Shown here: piece after piece, positions 26,152 through 34,616 of the stretch
Layout: every line of letters starts with the position of its first letter
How positions within the stretch are numbered: the stretch's first letter is position 1
Source: Microlunatus sagamiharensis
GTDB lineage: Bacteria > Actinomycetota > Actinomycetes > Propionibacteriales > Propionibacteriaceae
Length of the DNA stretch: 64,000 nt
NCBI RefSeq assembly: GCF_900105785.1
Contig: NZ_LT629799.1
Coordinates: forward strand, 2,294,001-2,358,000
Direction: 5' to 3'
The notes under the pieces: model-generated
The model's input: the letters and a program-made list of their open reading frames with translations, nothing else
Databases searched by the model: none
What the model was told of the DNA's origin: nothing
Position numbers and translations under genes: made by a program

Positions 26152-27876
26152 TCAGCTGCCCGCGGTGGCCGAGTGGAACGTGATGTAGCCGTTGAACGTC
26201 GGGTGCAGACCCTGGACGTCGGTCGGCGTCGTGAACGCCCCGTTCACGTCCCACAGCGGCAGGTAGATCGCGTCGGTCATCAGGGTCTGGCCGACCTGCT
26301 CGTACAAGGCGTTGCGCGCGGACTCGTCGGCGGTGGCGTTCGCCTTCGCGATGGTGCGGTCGACCTCGGGGTTGTCGTAGTGCGACCAGTTGAAGCCGGA
26401 CTCGATGGCCGCGGAGTTGACCCAGATGTTCAGCAGGTACGGGTCGGCCCCGTAGTAGCCGAAGGACCCGAGGTTGTGCTCGCCGGCGTTGTAGGCGACC
26501 TGCGCGGCCGTGAAGGGCTGCACGGTGGTCGACGCGGCGAAGCCGACCGCCGCCAGCTGCGAGACGACGAACTGCGTCGGCAGCTCGAAGCCCCCGCCCG
26601 AGAACAGGATGATCGTGAGCTCGAGCTTCTTGCCGTCCTTGGTGCGGACCTTGTCCGGCCCCATGGCCCAGCCCGCCTGGTCCAGCAGCTGCCCGGCCTT
26701 GACCGGGTCGTAGGCGTACGTCGCGCTCGCGGCCTGGCTGTAGCCCGGCGTGATGGGCGTCAGCACGTTGTGCGCCGCCTTGTTGACGCCGAACTGGACG
26801 GCCGTGACCAGCTTCTCCTGGTCGACGGCGTACATGATCGCCTGGCGCACCAGCGGGTCGTCCGTCGGCGGCTTGGTGACGTTGATCGGCATCCCCGACG
26901 GCGTGCCGATGGCCGGGATCGTCAGCTGGGTGTACTTCTGCGTCTTCTGCGCGGCGGAGATGCTGGTGGGGGGCAGGTTCATGGCGACCTGCAGCTGGCC
27001 CGACTGCAGCGCGTTGTAGCGCCCGCTGTCGTCGGCGACGATGCGGAAGACCAGCTGGTCCAGCTTGGCCGGTCCGCTGCCGAGGACGGCCGGGCCCCAG
27101 GCGTAGTCGGGGTTCTTCACCAGCGTCAGGCGGTCGCCGGTGGCGTAGCTGTCGAACTTGAAGGGCCCGCTCCCGACGGGGTTGTTGCCGAAGCCGGTCG
27201 GCCCGTACTTCTCGAGCGCGGCCGGCGAGGCGATCCCGAAGTTGCCCGCCGCCTGCTGGTGCAGGAAACCGGCGTTCGGCTCCTTGAAGCTGATCTCGAC
27301 GGTGTGGTCGTCGATGATCTTCGTCTGCTTGTACGGCCCGAGCGCGCCGAGGCCGCTCTTCGACTTCGTCGCGGGGTCGACCACGTGGTCGTACGTGGCC
27401 TTGACCGCCTTGGCGTCGAACTTCGTCCCGTCGTGGAAGACGACGTCGTCGCGCAGGACGAACGTGTAGACCGACGCGTCGTCCGAGACCTCGTAGCTCT
27501 TCGCCAGGCCCGGCACGAACTCGCCCTTGCCGTCGGCGGTGGGCAGCCACCACACCAGCGGGTCGAACACGGCCATCGAGATGAGCAGCGTCAGCGCGAG
27601 CCCGGTGGCACCGGGGTCGAGGGTGTCGGGCGTCGAGGCGATGCCCACCGTGAGCGTGCCGCCGGTCTGGGTGGCCGCGCCGGGGGCCGAGGAAGCCGGG
27701 TCGGCGTCGGAGGAGCACGCCGTCAGCAGCGGGCCGACGGCGAGCCCCCCGCCCATCGCGGCGGCGAGGCCCAGCAGGCTGCGGCGCGAGAGGGCGAGGC
27801 GGTGACCGCTCGGGACGAGGGCGGACGCCCGGTCGGTCCCGGGGGCGGTCTGAGGGTCTTTCGGCGGCACCTGCAT
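26152..27876 (-). CDS. ABC substrate-binding lipoprotein (SBP_bac_5, peptide/nickel type)
   Basis: A 574-residue binding protein, first gene of the operon. The signal has a twin-arginine-like SRRSLLGLAAAMGGG and a lipobox ending LLTACSS, so it is probably Tat-exported and lipid-anchored. LTVGIASTPDTLDPG, FVLRDDVVFHDGTKFDAKAV and VGSGPFKFDSY are family landmarks. ATG 27876 has AGGAG upstream. The ligand may be a peptide-like amide, given the amidase at the end of the operon. Confidence 0.93.
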   Translation of the reverse strand: MQVPPKDPQTAPGTDRASALVPSGHRLALSRRSLLGLAAAMGGGLAVGPLLTACSSDADPASSAPGAATQTGGTLTVGIASTPDTLDPGATGLALTLLISMAVFDPLVWWLPTADGKGEFVPGLAKSYEVSDDASVYTFVLRDDVVFHDGTKFDAKAVKATYDHVVDPATKSKSGLGALGPYKQTKIIDDHTVEISFKEPNAGFLHQQAAGNFGIASPAALEKYGPTGFGNNPVGSGPFKFDSYATGDRLTLVKNPDYAWGPAVLGSGPAKLDQLVFRIVADDSGRYNALQSGQLQVAMNLPPTSISAAQKTQKYTQLTIPAIGTPSGMPINVTKPPTDDPLVRQAIMYAVDQEKLVTAVQFGVNKAAHNVLTPITPGYSQAASATYAYDPVKAGQLLDQAGWAMGPDKVRTKDGKKLELTIILFSGGGFELPTQFVVSQLAAVGFAASTTVQPFTAAQVAYNAGEHNLGSFGYYGADPYLLNIWVNSAAIESGFNWSHYDNPEVDRTIAKANATADESARNALYEQVGQTLMTDAIYLPLWDVNGAFTTPTDVQGLHPTFNGYITFHSATAGS

Positions 27877-27961
27877 CGTGCGCTCCTTGTCCGGACACGA
27901 ACCCCGACGGTTCGGGAGGCGAGTGCGGACGAGCGTCCGCTGAGGTGCCCTCAGTCTGGTG

Positions 27962-27973
27962 TTCGTATACGAA
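27962..27973. promoter_or_regulatory. GntR-type operator (perfect palindrome) of the ABC-amidase operon
   Basis: TTCGTATACGAA is a perfect 12-bp palindrome 86 bp upstream of the binding-protein start. The core GTATAC is the usual centre of FCD-type GntR operators. A related half-site lies in front of the GntR gene itself, so both the operon and the regulator may be controlled. Confidence 0.7.
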
Positions 27974-28064
27974 GGGTGGGTCACGAGCACGTTTCACCCT
28001 CGTAAAGGTATGAACTCCAGACCAGCACGACCCGGGGCTCGGGCGCGTGCCCGGCGGCGGGGGT

Positions 28065-28730
28065 TCAGCAGCAGCCGGGCTCCTGCCGGAGCTCGTGGCG
28101 CATCGTCAGCACGTGACGACGGGCCTCGGCCTCGGCCAGGTCGGGATCGCCGGCCTCGATGGCGGCGATGAGGTCGTGGTGCTGCTGCCAAGCCCGCGGG
28201 TCGCGCAGCGGCGACCGCTGGCGGAGCACCCACTGCCCGCGCTTGACCATCGGGATGGCGATCGCGACGAGGTAGGCGTTGCCCGTCATCTCGAAGATCA
28301 GCGAGTGCAGCTCGCTGTGCAGGTCCGCGAGGTGGTCGAGGTCCCGATCCGCCGTCGGGTCCTGCGCCTCGCCCAGGACCTCCTTCATCCGGGCGACCAG
28401 GATCGGGTCCTCCCGGAGGGCGGCCAGCCGGGCACCGAGCGGTTCCAGGGCCAGCCGGACCTCGAAGATGTCGTCGGCCTGGCCCTCGTCGAGGGTGGCC
28501 ACCAGCGCCCCGCGCCGCGCCGCGGTCTCCACGAAGCCCTCGGCCTCGAGCACCCGGATCGCCTCCCGCACGGGGTTGCGGGACACGCCGAGCAGCTCGG
28601 CCAGCCGGTCCTCGACGAGCCGCTCGCCCGGGGCCAGCCGACCCGCGAGGATCATCCGCCGCAGCTGGGCGGCCACCACCTCGCGCAGCCGGACCGGTGC
28701 CTCGCTCTTCAGCACGCCCGCGCGGTCCAT
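28065..28730 (-). CDS. GntR-family regulator (FCD subfamily)
   Basis: A 221-residue repressor. The N-terminal winged helix runs through RRMILAGRLAPGERLVEDRL and GVSRNPVREAIRVLEAEGFV. The C-terminal FCD ligand domain has LHSELHSLIFEMTGN, HHDLIAAIEAGD and RRHVLTMRHEL with the metal-binding His residues. It sits just upstream of the ABC operon and in the same direction. The GTATAC operators on both sides point to control of the operon and of itself by the imported compound. Confidence 0.92.
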   Translation of the reverse strand: MDRAGVLKSEAPVRLREVVAAQLRRMILAGRLAPGERLVEDRLAELLGVSRNPVREAIRVLEAEGFVETAARRGALVATLDEGQADDIFEVRLALEPLGARLAALREDPILVARMKEVLGEAQDPTADRDLDHLADLHSELHSLIFEMTGNAYLVAIAIPMVKRGQWVLRQRSPLRDPRAWQQHHDLIAAIEAGDPDLAEAEARRHVLTMRHELRQEPGCC

Positions 28731-28737
28731 CTCGAGA

Positions 28738-28749
28738 ATGTATACGAAG
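28738..28749. promoter_or_regulatory. Imperfect GntR operator in front of the GntR gene
   Basis: On the minus strand CTTCGTATACAT matches TTCGTATAC of the operator at 27962, with the other half degenerate. It lies 8 bp upstream of the ATG at 28730, suggesting autoregulation. Confidence 0.55.
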
Positions 28750-28777
28750 CAGGTGCGCCGAAGGGTCTGCGGCGGAA

Positions 28778-29602
28778 CTAGGGCTGGACCTCGTTCGGCA
28801 CCGCGCCGCCGTAGCGCCGGTCGCGGTCGGCGTACAGCTCGATCGCGTGCCAGAGGTCGCGCCGGTCGAAGTCGGGCCACAGCCGGTCGAGGAACACCAG
28901 CTCGGCGTACGCGCTCTGCCACAGCAGGAAGTTCGACGTGCGCTGCTCGCCGGAGGAGCGGACGAAGAGGTCGACGTCGGGCACTTCGGGCTCGTCGAGG
29001 AAGCGACGGAATCGTTCCTCGGTCAGCTTGGACGGGTCCAGGCGGCCGGCCGCGGCCTCCGCGGCGACCGCGCGCACCGCGTCGACGATCTCGGCGCGGC
29101 CCCCGTAGTTGACGCAGAACTGCAGCGTCAGCACGTCGTTGTCGACCGTCTGCGCCTCGGCGCTCTCCAGCTCGCTGATCACGCTGCGCCACAGCCGCGG
29201 CCTCCGCCCGGCCCAGCGCACCCGGACGCCCATCGCGTCGAGCTGGTCGCGGCGGCGGTGGATCACGTCGCGGTTGAAGCCCATCAGCCAGCGCACCTCG
29301 TCGGGCGAGCGCCGCCAGTTCTCGGTGGAGAACGCGTACGCCGACAGGTACTTCACGCCGATCTGGATGGCGCCGGAGATGACGTCGAACAGCGCGTCCT
29401 CGCCGCGCGCGTGGCCCTCGGTGCGCGACAGCCCGCGGGCCTTGGCCCAGCGGCCGTTGCCGTCCATGACGATCGCCACGTGTCGCGGCACCTTGTCCGC
29501 CGGCACCGGCGGGGGCAGCGCCCCCTCGCGGTGCGGCGCCGGCGGCCCGGGCGGACCCGTCCGCCGCGGGACCTCGGCGCTCCTGCGGCTCAGTCGTGGC
29601 AC
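28778..29602 (-). CDS. uppS: Isoprenyl (decaprenyl/undecaprenyl) diphosphate synthase
   Basis: A cis-prenyltransferase making the lipid carrier for cell-wall glycans. The 274-residue protein has [18 protein letters not shown] with the catalytic Asp, [19 protein letters not shown], and the closing substrate motif [20 protein letters not shown]. The GTG at 29602 follows TAGAGT and 7 nt, so it is probably leaderless. In many actinobacteria it neighbours recO, which here is 1.4 kb away. Confidence 0.96.
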   Translation of the reverse strand: MPRLSRRSAEVPRRTGPPGPPAPHREGALPPPVPADKVPRHVAIVMDGNGRWAKARGLSRTEGHARGEDALFDVISGAIQIGVKYLSAYAFSTENWRRSPDEVRWLMGFNRDVIHRRRDQLDAMGVRVRWAGRRPRLWRSVISELESAEAQTVDNDVLTLQFCVNYGGRAEIVDAVRAVAAEAAAGRLDPSKLTEERFRRFLDEPEVPDVDLFVRSSGEQRTSNFLLWQSAYAELVFLDRLWPDFDRRDLWHAIELYADRDRRYGGAVPNEVQP

Positions 29603-29609
29603 CCGACGG

Positions 29610-29615
29610 ACTCTA
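29610..29615 (-). promoter_or_regulatory. -10 box (TAGAGT) of leaderless uppS transcript
   Basis: TAGAGT on the minus strand, 7 nt before the GTG start at 29602; no ribosome binding site. Confidence 0.5.
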
Positions 29616-29662
29616 GTGCGACGGCCCTCGGCGGAGCAGAATCAGCGCGCACGGAGGTGACC

Positions 29663-30454
29663 ATGACGACCCAGGACCCCGGAACGGGACCCGCGCTCTT
29701 CGACGTCGCGGCAGAGGCGTACGACCGCCTGATCGGGCGCTACCTGCCGACCCTGGGCGTCGCGTTCGCGGACGCGGCCGGGGTGGAGCCGGGTCAGCGG
29801 GTGCTCGACGTCGGCTGCGGCCCGGGCGGGCTCACCCGGGTCCTCGCCGAGCGGGTCGGCGCCGCGCACGTCAGCGCGGTCGACCCGTCGCCGCCGTTCG
29901 TCGCGGCCTGCCGCGAGCGCGTCCCGGGCGTCGACGTCCGCGAGGGCGTGGCCGAGGCGCTGCCGTACGCCGACGGCGCCTTCGACGCGAGCCTGGCGTC
30001 GCTGGTCGTCGGCTTCATGACCGACCCGGGCGCCGGGGTCGCGGAGATGCGCCGGATCACCCGGCCCGGCGGACGCCTGGCGCTCTCGTTCTGGACCGTC
30101 GACGCGATGCCGCTCCTGCAGACCTACTGGCGCGCGGTCGCCGACGTGACCGGGGAGGCGCCCACCGACGAGACCCGGGTGGGGCGGCGCGACGGTGACC
30201 TCGTGCGCCTGCTGGACGGCGCCGGGGCGGGAGACGTGCGGCAGAGCCGGATCACCGGGACGGCGGCGTACGCCGACCTCGACGACTTCTGGTCGTCCTT
30301 CACCGGCGGTGCCGGGCCCGTCGGGGTGCACGCCCGATCACTGGCCCCCGACGTCGCCGCCGCGGTGCGGGACGCCTGCGACCGGCTCCTCGGCCGGCCC
30401 CGCGCACCCTTCACCCTCGAGGCGGTCGCCTGGTGCGCCGTCGGCACGTCCTGA
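29663..30454 (+). CDS. Class I SAM-dependent methyltransferase
   Basis: A 263-residue protein. Motif I VLDVGCGPGGLTRVLAERV binds S-adenosylmethionine, and SAVDPSPPFV carries the acidic ribose-binding residue. RRITRPGGRLALSFWT is the post-III region. It resembles UbiE/MenG-like methyltransferases, but no quinone context is present, so the substrate is open. The ATG follows GGAGG 5 nt upstream. It is divergent from uppS. Confidence 0.88.
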   Translation: MTTQDPGTGPALFDVAAEAYDRLIGRYLPTLGVAFADAAGVEPGQRVLDVGCGPGGLTRVLAERVGAAHVSAVDPSPPFVAACRERVPGVDVREGVAEALPYADGAFDASLASLVVGFMTDPGAGVAEMRRITRPGGRLALSFWTVDAMPLLQTYWRAVADVTGEAPTDETRVGRRDGDLVRLLDGAGAGDVRQSRITGTAAYADLDDFWSSFTGGAGPVGVHARSLAPDVAAAVRDACDRLLGRPRAPFTLEAVAWCAVGTS

Positions 30455-30524
30455 CGCGGAGAGCCGCCGACCACCGGCAGGATGGGCCGCTCGTGCTCCC
30501 CCGCCCGAAGGAACCCCCACCCGG

Positions 30525-30983
30525 ATGAACCCCGCACTCCGGCGCCTGCTCGCCGCCCTGCTCCTGCCCGCCCTCGCCGCCCTCGCGGCCTGCGGCGGCT
30601 CCGACGAGCCCGCCGCGGACGCCGCGCCGTCGTCGGCGGCCGCCCCGAGCGAGACCGCCCCGCCCACGCCCTCGCCGAGCCCGACCGTCGACGTCCGCTC
30701 GATCGAGATCGAGGCCCAGGGCATCGGCATCGACGTCGGCGCGTGGTCGGTCAAGCACGACTTCCGGTTCCCCGCCGACGAGAAGGAGTTCGCGAAGGTG
30801 CCGCGGCGCAACCCCCTGCCCGAGGGCATGGAGGCCGGCTACGAGCGCACCAGCGCCAAGAAGTTCCAGGTGTGCGTGACCCAGCGCGTCGACGGCCAGC
30901 CGGTGGGCTGGGCGGTCTACGACAGCGTCGGGGGCACCGGCAAGGGCGCGGCAGGCGCTCCCACCCAGGACTTCTGCCCCTAG
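30525..30983 (+). CDS. Hypothetical lipoprotein
   Basis: A 152-residue secreted protein with a lipobox ending ALAALAACGG, then a Ser/Pro/Ala linker to about residue 52. The compact C-terminal domain of about 95 residues contains two Cys (FQVCVTQRVDG and the final DFCP), possibly a disulfide. I do not recognise the domain. An 11-codon open frame ends within its start codon (ATGA). Confidence 0.75.
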   Translation: MNPALRRLLAALLLPALAALAACGGSDEPAADAAPSSAAAPSETAPPTPSPSPTVDVRSIEIEAQGIGIDVGAWSVKHDFRFPADEKEFAKVPRRNPLPEGMEAGYERTSAKKFQVCVTQRVDGQPVGWAVYDSVGGTGKGAAGAPTQDFCP

Positions 30984-31023
30984 GCGGTGCCCGGCGTCCC
31001 GGGCCGGTGCTTGCCGCGGCCGG

Positions 31024-31029
31024 GACAAT
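31024..31029 (+). promoter_or_regulatory. -10-like box (GACAAT) of leaderless recO transcript
   Basis: GACAAT lies 6 nt before the GTG at 31036, with no ribosome site between them. Confidence 0.45.
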
Positions 31030-31035
31030 GGGCGG

Positions 31036-31776
31036 GTGCCCACCTACCGCGAGCAGGCCGTGGTGCTGCGCACGCACAAGCTGGGCGAGGCCGACCGCAT
31101 CATCACGATGCTCAGCCGCAGCCGCGGCAAGGTGCGGGCGGTGGCCCGCGGCGTACGGCGCACGTCGTCGAAGTTCGGGGCGCGCCTCGAGCCCTTCAGC
31201 CACGTCGACCTGCAGCTGGCCAGCGGGCGCTCGCTCGAGGTCGTCGCGCAGGCGGAGTCGCTCGACGCGTTCGGCGACCCACTGAGCGCGGACTACCCGG
31301 CCTGGACGGCCGGCCAGGTGATGCTCGAGACCGCCGACCGGCTGGTCGTCGAGGAGGGCGAGCCCGCGCTGCAGCACTACCGGCTCCTCGTCGGTGCGCT
31401 CCGGGCGCTGAGCAGCGGCACGGCCGACGGGCCGCGGCCGCCGAGCATGGTCCTCGACTCCTACCTGCTGCGCGCGCTGGCCGTCGCCGGCTACGCGCCG
31501 TCGTTCCGCGACTGCGCCCGCTGCGGGCTGGAGGGTCCGCACGCCGCCTTCTCCCCCGCCGCGGGCGGCGTGGTCTGCGAGGGCTGCCGGCCGCCCGGCT
31601 CGGCCCGGCCGTCGCCCGAGACGCTCGAGCTGCTGGGCGCGCTGCTCGAGGGGCGCTGGGCGGCCACCCGCGAGCTCGGCCCGCGCACGGCCCGCGAGGC
31701 CAGCGGCCTGACGTCGGCCTTCACCGCGTGGCACCTGGAGCGTTCGCTGCGGTCGATGGCGCATGTCGAGCGTTGA
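31036..31776 (+). CDS. recO: DNA repair protein RecO
   Basis: Loads RecA in the RecF pathway. The 246-residue protein has the N-terminal OB fold (EQAVVLRTHKLGEADRIITM, then VRAVARGVRRTSSKFGA). A helical C-terminus contains the zinc-finger pairs CARCG and CEGC at about residues 160 and 182. Its last 14 bp overlap the start of the peptidase gene. Confidence 0.95.
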   Translation: MPTYREQAVVLRTHKLGEADRIITMLSRSRGKVRAVARGVRRTSSKFGARLEPFSHVDLQLASGRSLEVVAQAESLDAFGDPLSADYPAWTAGQVMLETADRLVVEEGEPALQHYRLLVGALRALSSGTADGPRPPSMVLDSYLLRALAVAGYAPSFRDCARCGLEGPHAAFSPAAGGVVCEGCRPPGSARPSPETLELLGALLEGRWAATRELGPRTAREASGLTSAFTAWHLERSLRSMAHVER

Positions 31777-33307
31777 CCCGCGCTGGGGCCCGCCGACCGG
31801 CGGTCCCGACGGTACGCCCGGGCGCCGGCCCGCGTACGTCTACGTGCTCGCGGTCGTCGTGCCCCTCGCCCTCGTCGCGGCGCTGCTGCTGCCCCTCGGC
31901 GTCGCCGCCGTCTGGCGCCGTGCCCTGCCCGAGGCGGCCTCGCGGACGCAGGCCGGAGCACCGGCCGTCGACGGCTCGCGCGGCATCGGCGACCCCTACT
32001 ACCCCGACGCGGGCAACGGTGGCTACGACGTCAGCCGCTACCAGGTCGAGGTCGGCTTCGACCCGGCCGACGAGCGCCTGAGCGGCACCACGACGATCTC
32101 GGCCCGCGCGCTGCAGGGCCTGCACAGCTTCGTCCTCGACCTGCGCCTCGACGTCAGCCGCGTCGTCGTCGACGGCGCCGAGGCCGGCCTGGCGCGCGAG
32201 GGCGAGGCGGACTGGCGGATCACCCCGGCCGAGCCCGTCGTCGCCGGGAGCGACTTCACCGTCGTGGTGACCTACGCCGGCACCCCGACGGAGGTGACCG
32301 GGGAGGACGGCGCGCGGCCCTTCACGCGCACCGGCGAGGAGTGGCTGGTCGCGGGCGAGCCGGAGAGCGCCGCGTGGTGGTTCCCCTCCAACGACCACCC
32401 CTCCGACCCCGCGCTCATGGACGTCTCGATCCGGGTGCCGCGCGGCCTGCAGGCGATCAGCACCGGGCGGCTCGTCAGCGCGGACAGCGGGACCGAGGAC
32501 CGCTTCGACACCTGGCACTGGGTGTCGCGGCAGCCGATGGCCACCTTCCTCACGTTCATGGCGATCGGCAGCTTCACCCTGCAGCAGGGCGTGGTCGACG
32601 GGCTCCCCTACGTGTACGCGGTCACCGACCAGGTGTCGGCCGCGGACCAGCGGCTCGCGTTCCAGGCGCTGCAGACCTCCGCGGCCAAGGTGCGCGTGCT
32701 CGCCGGGCTCTTCGGCCCGTACCCCTTCACCGAGCTGGGCGGTGTGGTGCCCAAGGCCGACCTGCCCTTCGACGGGCTCGAGACGCAGGGCCGCCCCGTC
32801 TACAAGGCGTCCTCGATCGTCGACCCGCGCTACGCCGACGAGCTGGTCACCCACGAGCTCGCGCACATGTGGTTCGGCGACAACGTCACCGTGCGTGAGT
32901 GGAACGACATCTTCGACTCCGAGGCGTACGCCTCCTGGGCGGCCTGGGCGTGGGCGGAGAAGACCGGCGGCGCGACCGCGCAGAGCCGGCTCCAGAGCCT
33001 CTTCGACCGCGCTGAGGGCAGCGACGACTTCTGGCGCGTGACCATGATCGACCCGGGCCGGCGCAACATGTTCACGACGGTCTACTACCGCGGCCCGATG
33101 GCCCTGCAGGCGCTGCGCAACGTCATGGGCGACGCGGCGTTCACCCGCCTGAACACGCAGTGGGCGCAGGACCCGGGCAGCCGCAGCCTCGAGGACTGGA
33201 TGGCGGAGGCGCAGTCGCTGACGACCACCGACCTGCAGCCCTTCTTCCAGGCCTGGATCCACGGCCGCGACGCCCCCGCGAGGACGGCGGCGAACGGGCT
33301 CGGCTGA
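31763..33307 (+). CDS. M1-family metallopeptidase, membrane-anchored
   Basis: A 514-residue protein. One membrane helix at about residues 25-50 (YVYVLAVVVPLALVAALLL) leaves the catalytic part outside. The zinc motif VTHELAHMWFGDNV (HExxH) is followed by the third ligand in DSEAYASWAAW. The exopeptidase motif is changed to DFTVVVTY-type surroundings and no clear GAMEN is seen, so the exact class is uncertain. It overlaps recO by 14 bp, implying co-transcription. Confidence 0.88.
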   Translation: MSSVDPRWGPPTGGPDGTPGRRPAYVYVLAVVVPLALVAALLLPLGVAAVWRRALPEAASRTQAGAPAVDGSRGIGDPYYPDAGNGGYDVSRYQVEVGFDPADERLSGTTTISARALQGLHSFVLDLRLDVSRVVVDGAEAGLAREGEADWRITPAEPVVAGSDFTVVVTYAGTPTEVTGEDGARPFTRTGEEWLVAGEPESAAWWFPSNDHPSDPALMDVSIRVPRGLQAISTGRLVSADSGTEDRFDTWHWVSRQPMATFLTFMAIGSFTLQQGVVDGLPYVYAVTDQVSAADQRLAFQALQTSAAKVRVLAGLFGPYPFTELGGVVPKADLPFDGLETQGRPVYKASSIVDPRYADELVTHELAHMWFGDNVTVREWNDIFDSEAYASWAAWAWAEKTGGATAQSRLQSLFDRAEGSDDFWRVTMIDPGRRNMFTTVYYRGPMALQALRNVMGDAAFTRLNTQWAQDPGSRSLEDWMAEAQSLTTTDLQPFFQAWIHGRDAPARTAANGLG

Positions 33308-33546
33308 CGCCCCTCCACGCTGCGTCCGCTGCGTCCGCACCTTGGGCACTGCGGTGTCACCCACGTCACAGCAGGGCCCCGTCCCGGGCGGCAACGAACC
33401 TCCCGCGCCAGCGATGGAGCACGTGCCGGCCGGGCCCGCGGATGCGCGAGCCCCGTCACACCTGCGAACCGATCACGGTCCGGCTCCGAACCGGTGTCAC
33501 GCCCGCCCGACGGCCGGCGCGCACCGCAGCAGAAGGAGTTCGAGCC
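33308..33546. other. Spacer before the diiron protein gene
   Basis: 239 bp without an ORF of interest. It contains a CTGCGTCCG direct pair at its left end and AAGGAG at the right end, the ribosome site of the next gene. No hairpin resembling a terminator was found by eye. Confidence 0.4.
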
Positions 33547-34428
33547 GTGACCGCACCGCGTGTCGACGCCACCCGCATCCACGAGCACGTCGTCCGCCTG
33601 GGCGAGAAGTTCCCGCCCGTCGACCTGGCCAGCGCCGACTACACGATCAAGGACGCAGCTGCCGTCCGGCGCCGCTTCGCGGGTCCGCTGGACTACATGG
33701 CCCGCGTCGAGATGGAGGTCGAGCGCAACGTCCTCGAGCTCGCCGTGATGCTGCCCGGCGTCAGCGAGACCGACCGCCTCTTCTACGCCGACGTCTGGGC
33801 CCCGCAGGAGGAGCAGCACGGCGTGCTCCTCGACACCCTCGTCCAGCACCTCGGCCTGCCGCCGACGCAGCCCGACCTCGACGGTCCGACGGCCTCGGTC
33901 CGGGTCCTCGGCGCCCTCGCGCACATCCCGGCGGTCCACGAGGTCATCCGCCTCCTCTACTACCTGACCGGCGCCTCGACCGAGAAGTCGGCGATGCTCG
34001 CCTACTCGAGCATGAGCGCCGAGCTCGAGGCCATGGGCGAGCACGCCCTCAAGCGCACGGTGATCGACGCGATCAAGGTCCAGGAGCCGGGGCACTTCGC
34101 TTTCTACCGGATGAGCGCGCAGGAGATGATCGAGACCGGGGTCCTCAAGCCCTGGCAGCTCCGCCTCGCCCGCTTCATCCGCTCCAAGGCCTTCTCGCTG
34201 GTCGGCGCCACGACGCCGGAGCGCAAGGCCGACTTCGGCGGCGTGCTCACGGGCCTCGGCCTCGCCGACGACCTCGAGCGCACCGTCCGCGACGTCTCCC
34301 GCCTGGAGCACCACCTGCTCTGGGCCGAGCGCCAGGGCATGGAGGTCCCGGCGTACGCGTTCAAGGCCTTCCGCGACGCCGCCGACGCCTACCGCGAGCG
34401 GGTCGCGACCGCCACCCTCGCCGCCTGA
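33547..34428 (+). CDS. Ferritin-like diiron protein, acyl-ACP desaturase-like
   Basis: A 293-residue helical protein. It shows two Glu-x-x-His motifs, APQEEQHG and KVQEPGHFAFY, plus earlier Glu residues in RVEMEVERNVLEL and a Glu in SSMSAELEAMGEHALK. This is the pattern of a carboxylate-bridged diiron oxygenase or stearoyl-ACP desaturase relative. The length is near that of mycobacterial DesA. The substrate is unknown. GTG 33547 has AAGGAG 9 nt upstream and an upstream GC-rich spacer. Confidence 0.7.
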   Translation: MTAPRVDATRIHEHVVRLGEKFPPVDLASADYTIKDAAAVRRRFAGPLDYMARVEMEVERNVLELAVMLPGVSETDRLFYADVWAPQEEQHGVLLDTLVQHLGLPPTQPDLDGPTASVRVLGALAHIPAVHEVIRLLYYLTGASTEKSAMLAYSSMSAELEAMGEHALKRTVIDAIKVQEPGHFAFYRMSAQEMIETGVLKPWQLRLARFIRSKAFSLVGATTPERKADFGGVLTGLGLADDLERTVRDVSRLEHHLLWAERQGMEVPAYAFKAFRDAADAYRERVATATLAA

Positions 34429-34470
34429 GCGTCGACTCGGCCTGCGCGACGCAGGGAGCCGACTCCCGGC
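34429..34470 (+). terminator. Possible hairpin downstream of the diiron gene
   Basis: TCGGCCTGCG at 34437-34446 and CGCAGGGAGCCGA (about 34450-34462) form CTGCG/CGCAG and TCGGC/GCCGA stems with a 3-nt bulge, immediately after the stop codon. There is no T tract, as is common in GC-rich genomes. Confidence 0.35.
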
Positions 34471-34612
34471 GAGCGTCGGCCAGCGGCGGCCCGGATGGCG
34501 TCTGGACGACTGAGCGAGCACGTCGCGGCGCTCAGGTCCTCACTGGTCGAGCTGTCGCGGCGTGCGAGCGCGGGAGGAAGACGCCATCGTCAGGGCCGCA
34601 GCGGGCGCGAGC
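34471..34612 (+). repeat. Structured repeat element, copy B (core)
   Basis: 142 bp aligning over its whole length with copy A on the other strand (12951-13094). Shared blocks are GCGTCGG, AGCGGCGGCCCGGAT, TCTGGACGAC, GAGCGAGCACGTCGC, CGCGGCGTGCGAG, GGAGGAAGAC and GCGGGCGCGAGC. The 9-bp inner stem is GATGGCGTC/GACGCCATC here against GATCCTGTC/GACAGGATC in copy A, so pairing is conserved while sequence differs. It lacks the left outer arm. It lies between the diiron gene and the 3' end of the racemase gene. Confidence 0.75.
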
Positions 34613-34616
34613 CGGA

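Noticed and set aside
30493-30528. 11-codon ORF ending in the ATG of the lipoprotein gene
   Set aside because: The possible -10 box lies 9 nt away, outside the spacing seen elsewhere, so I noted it in the gene entry without calling a feature.
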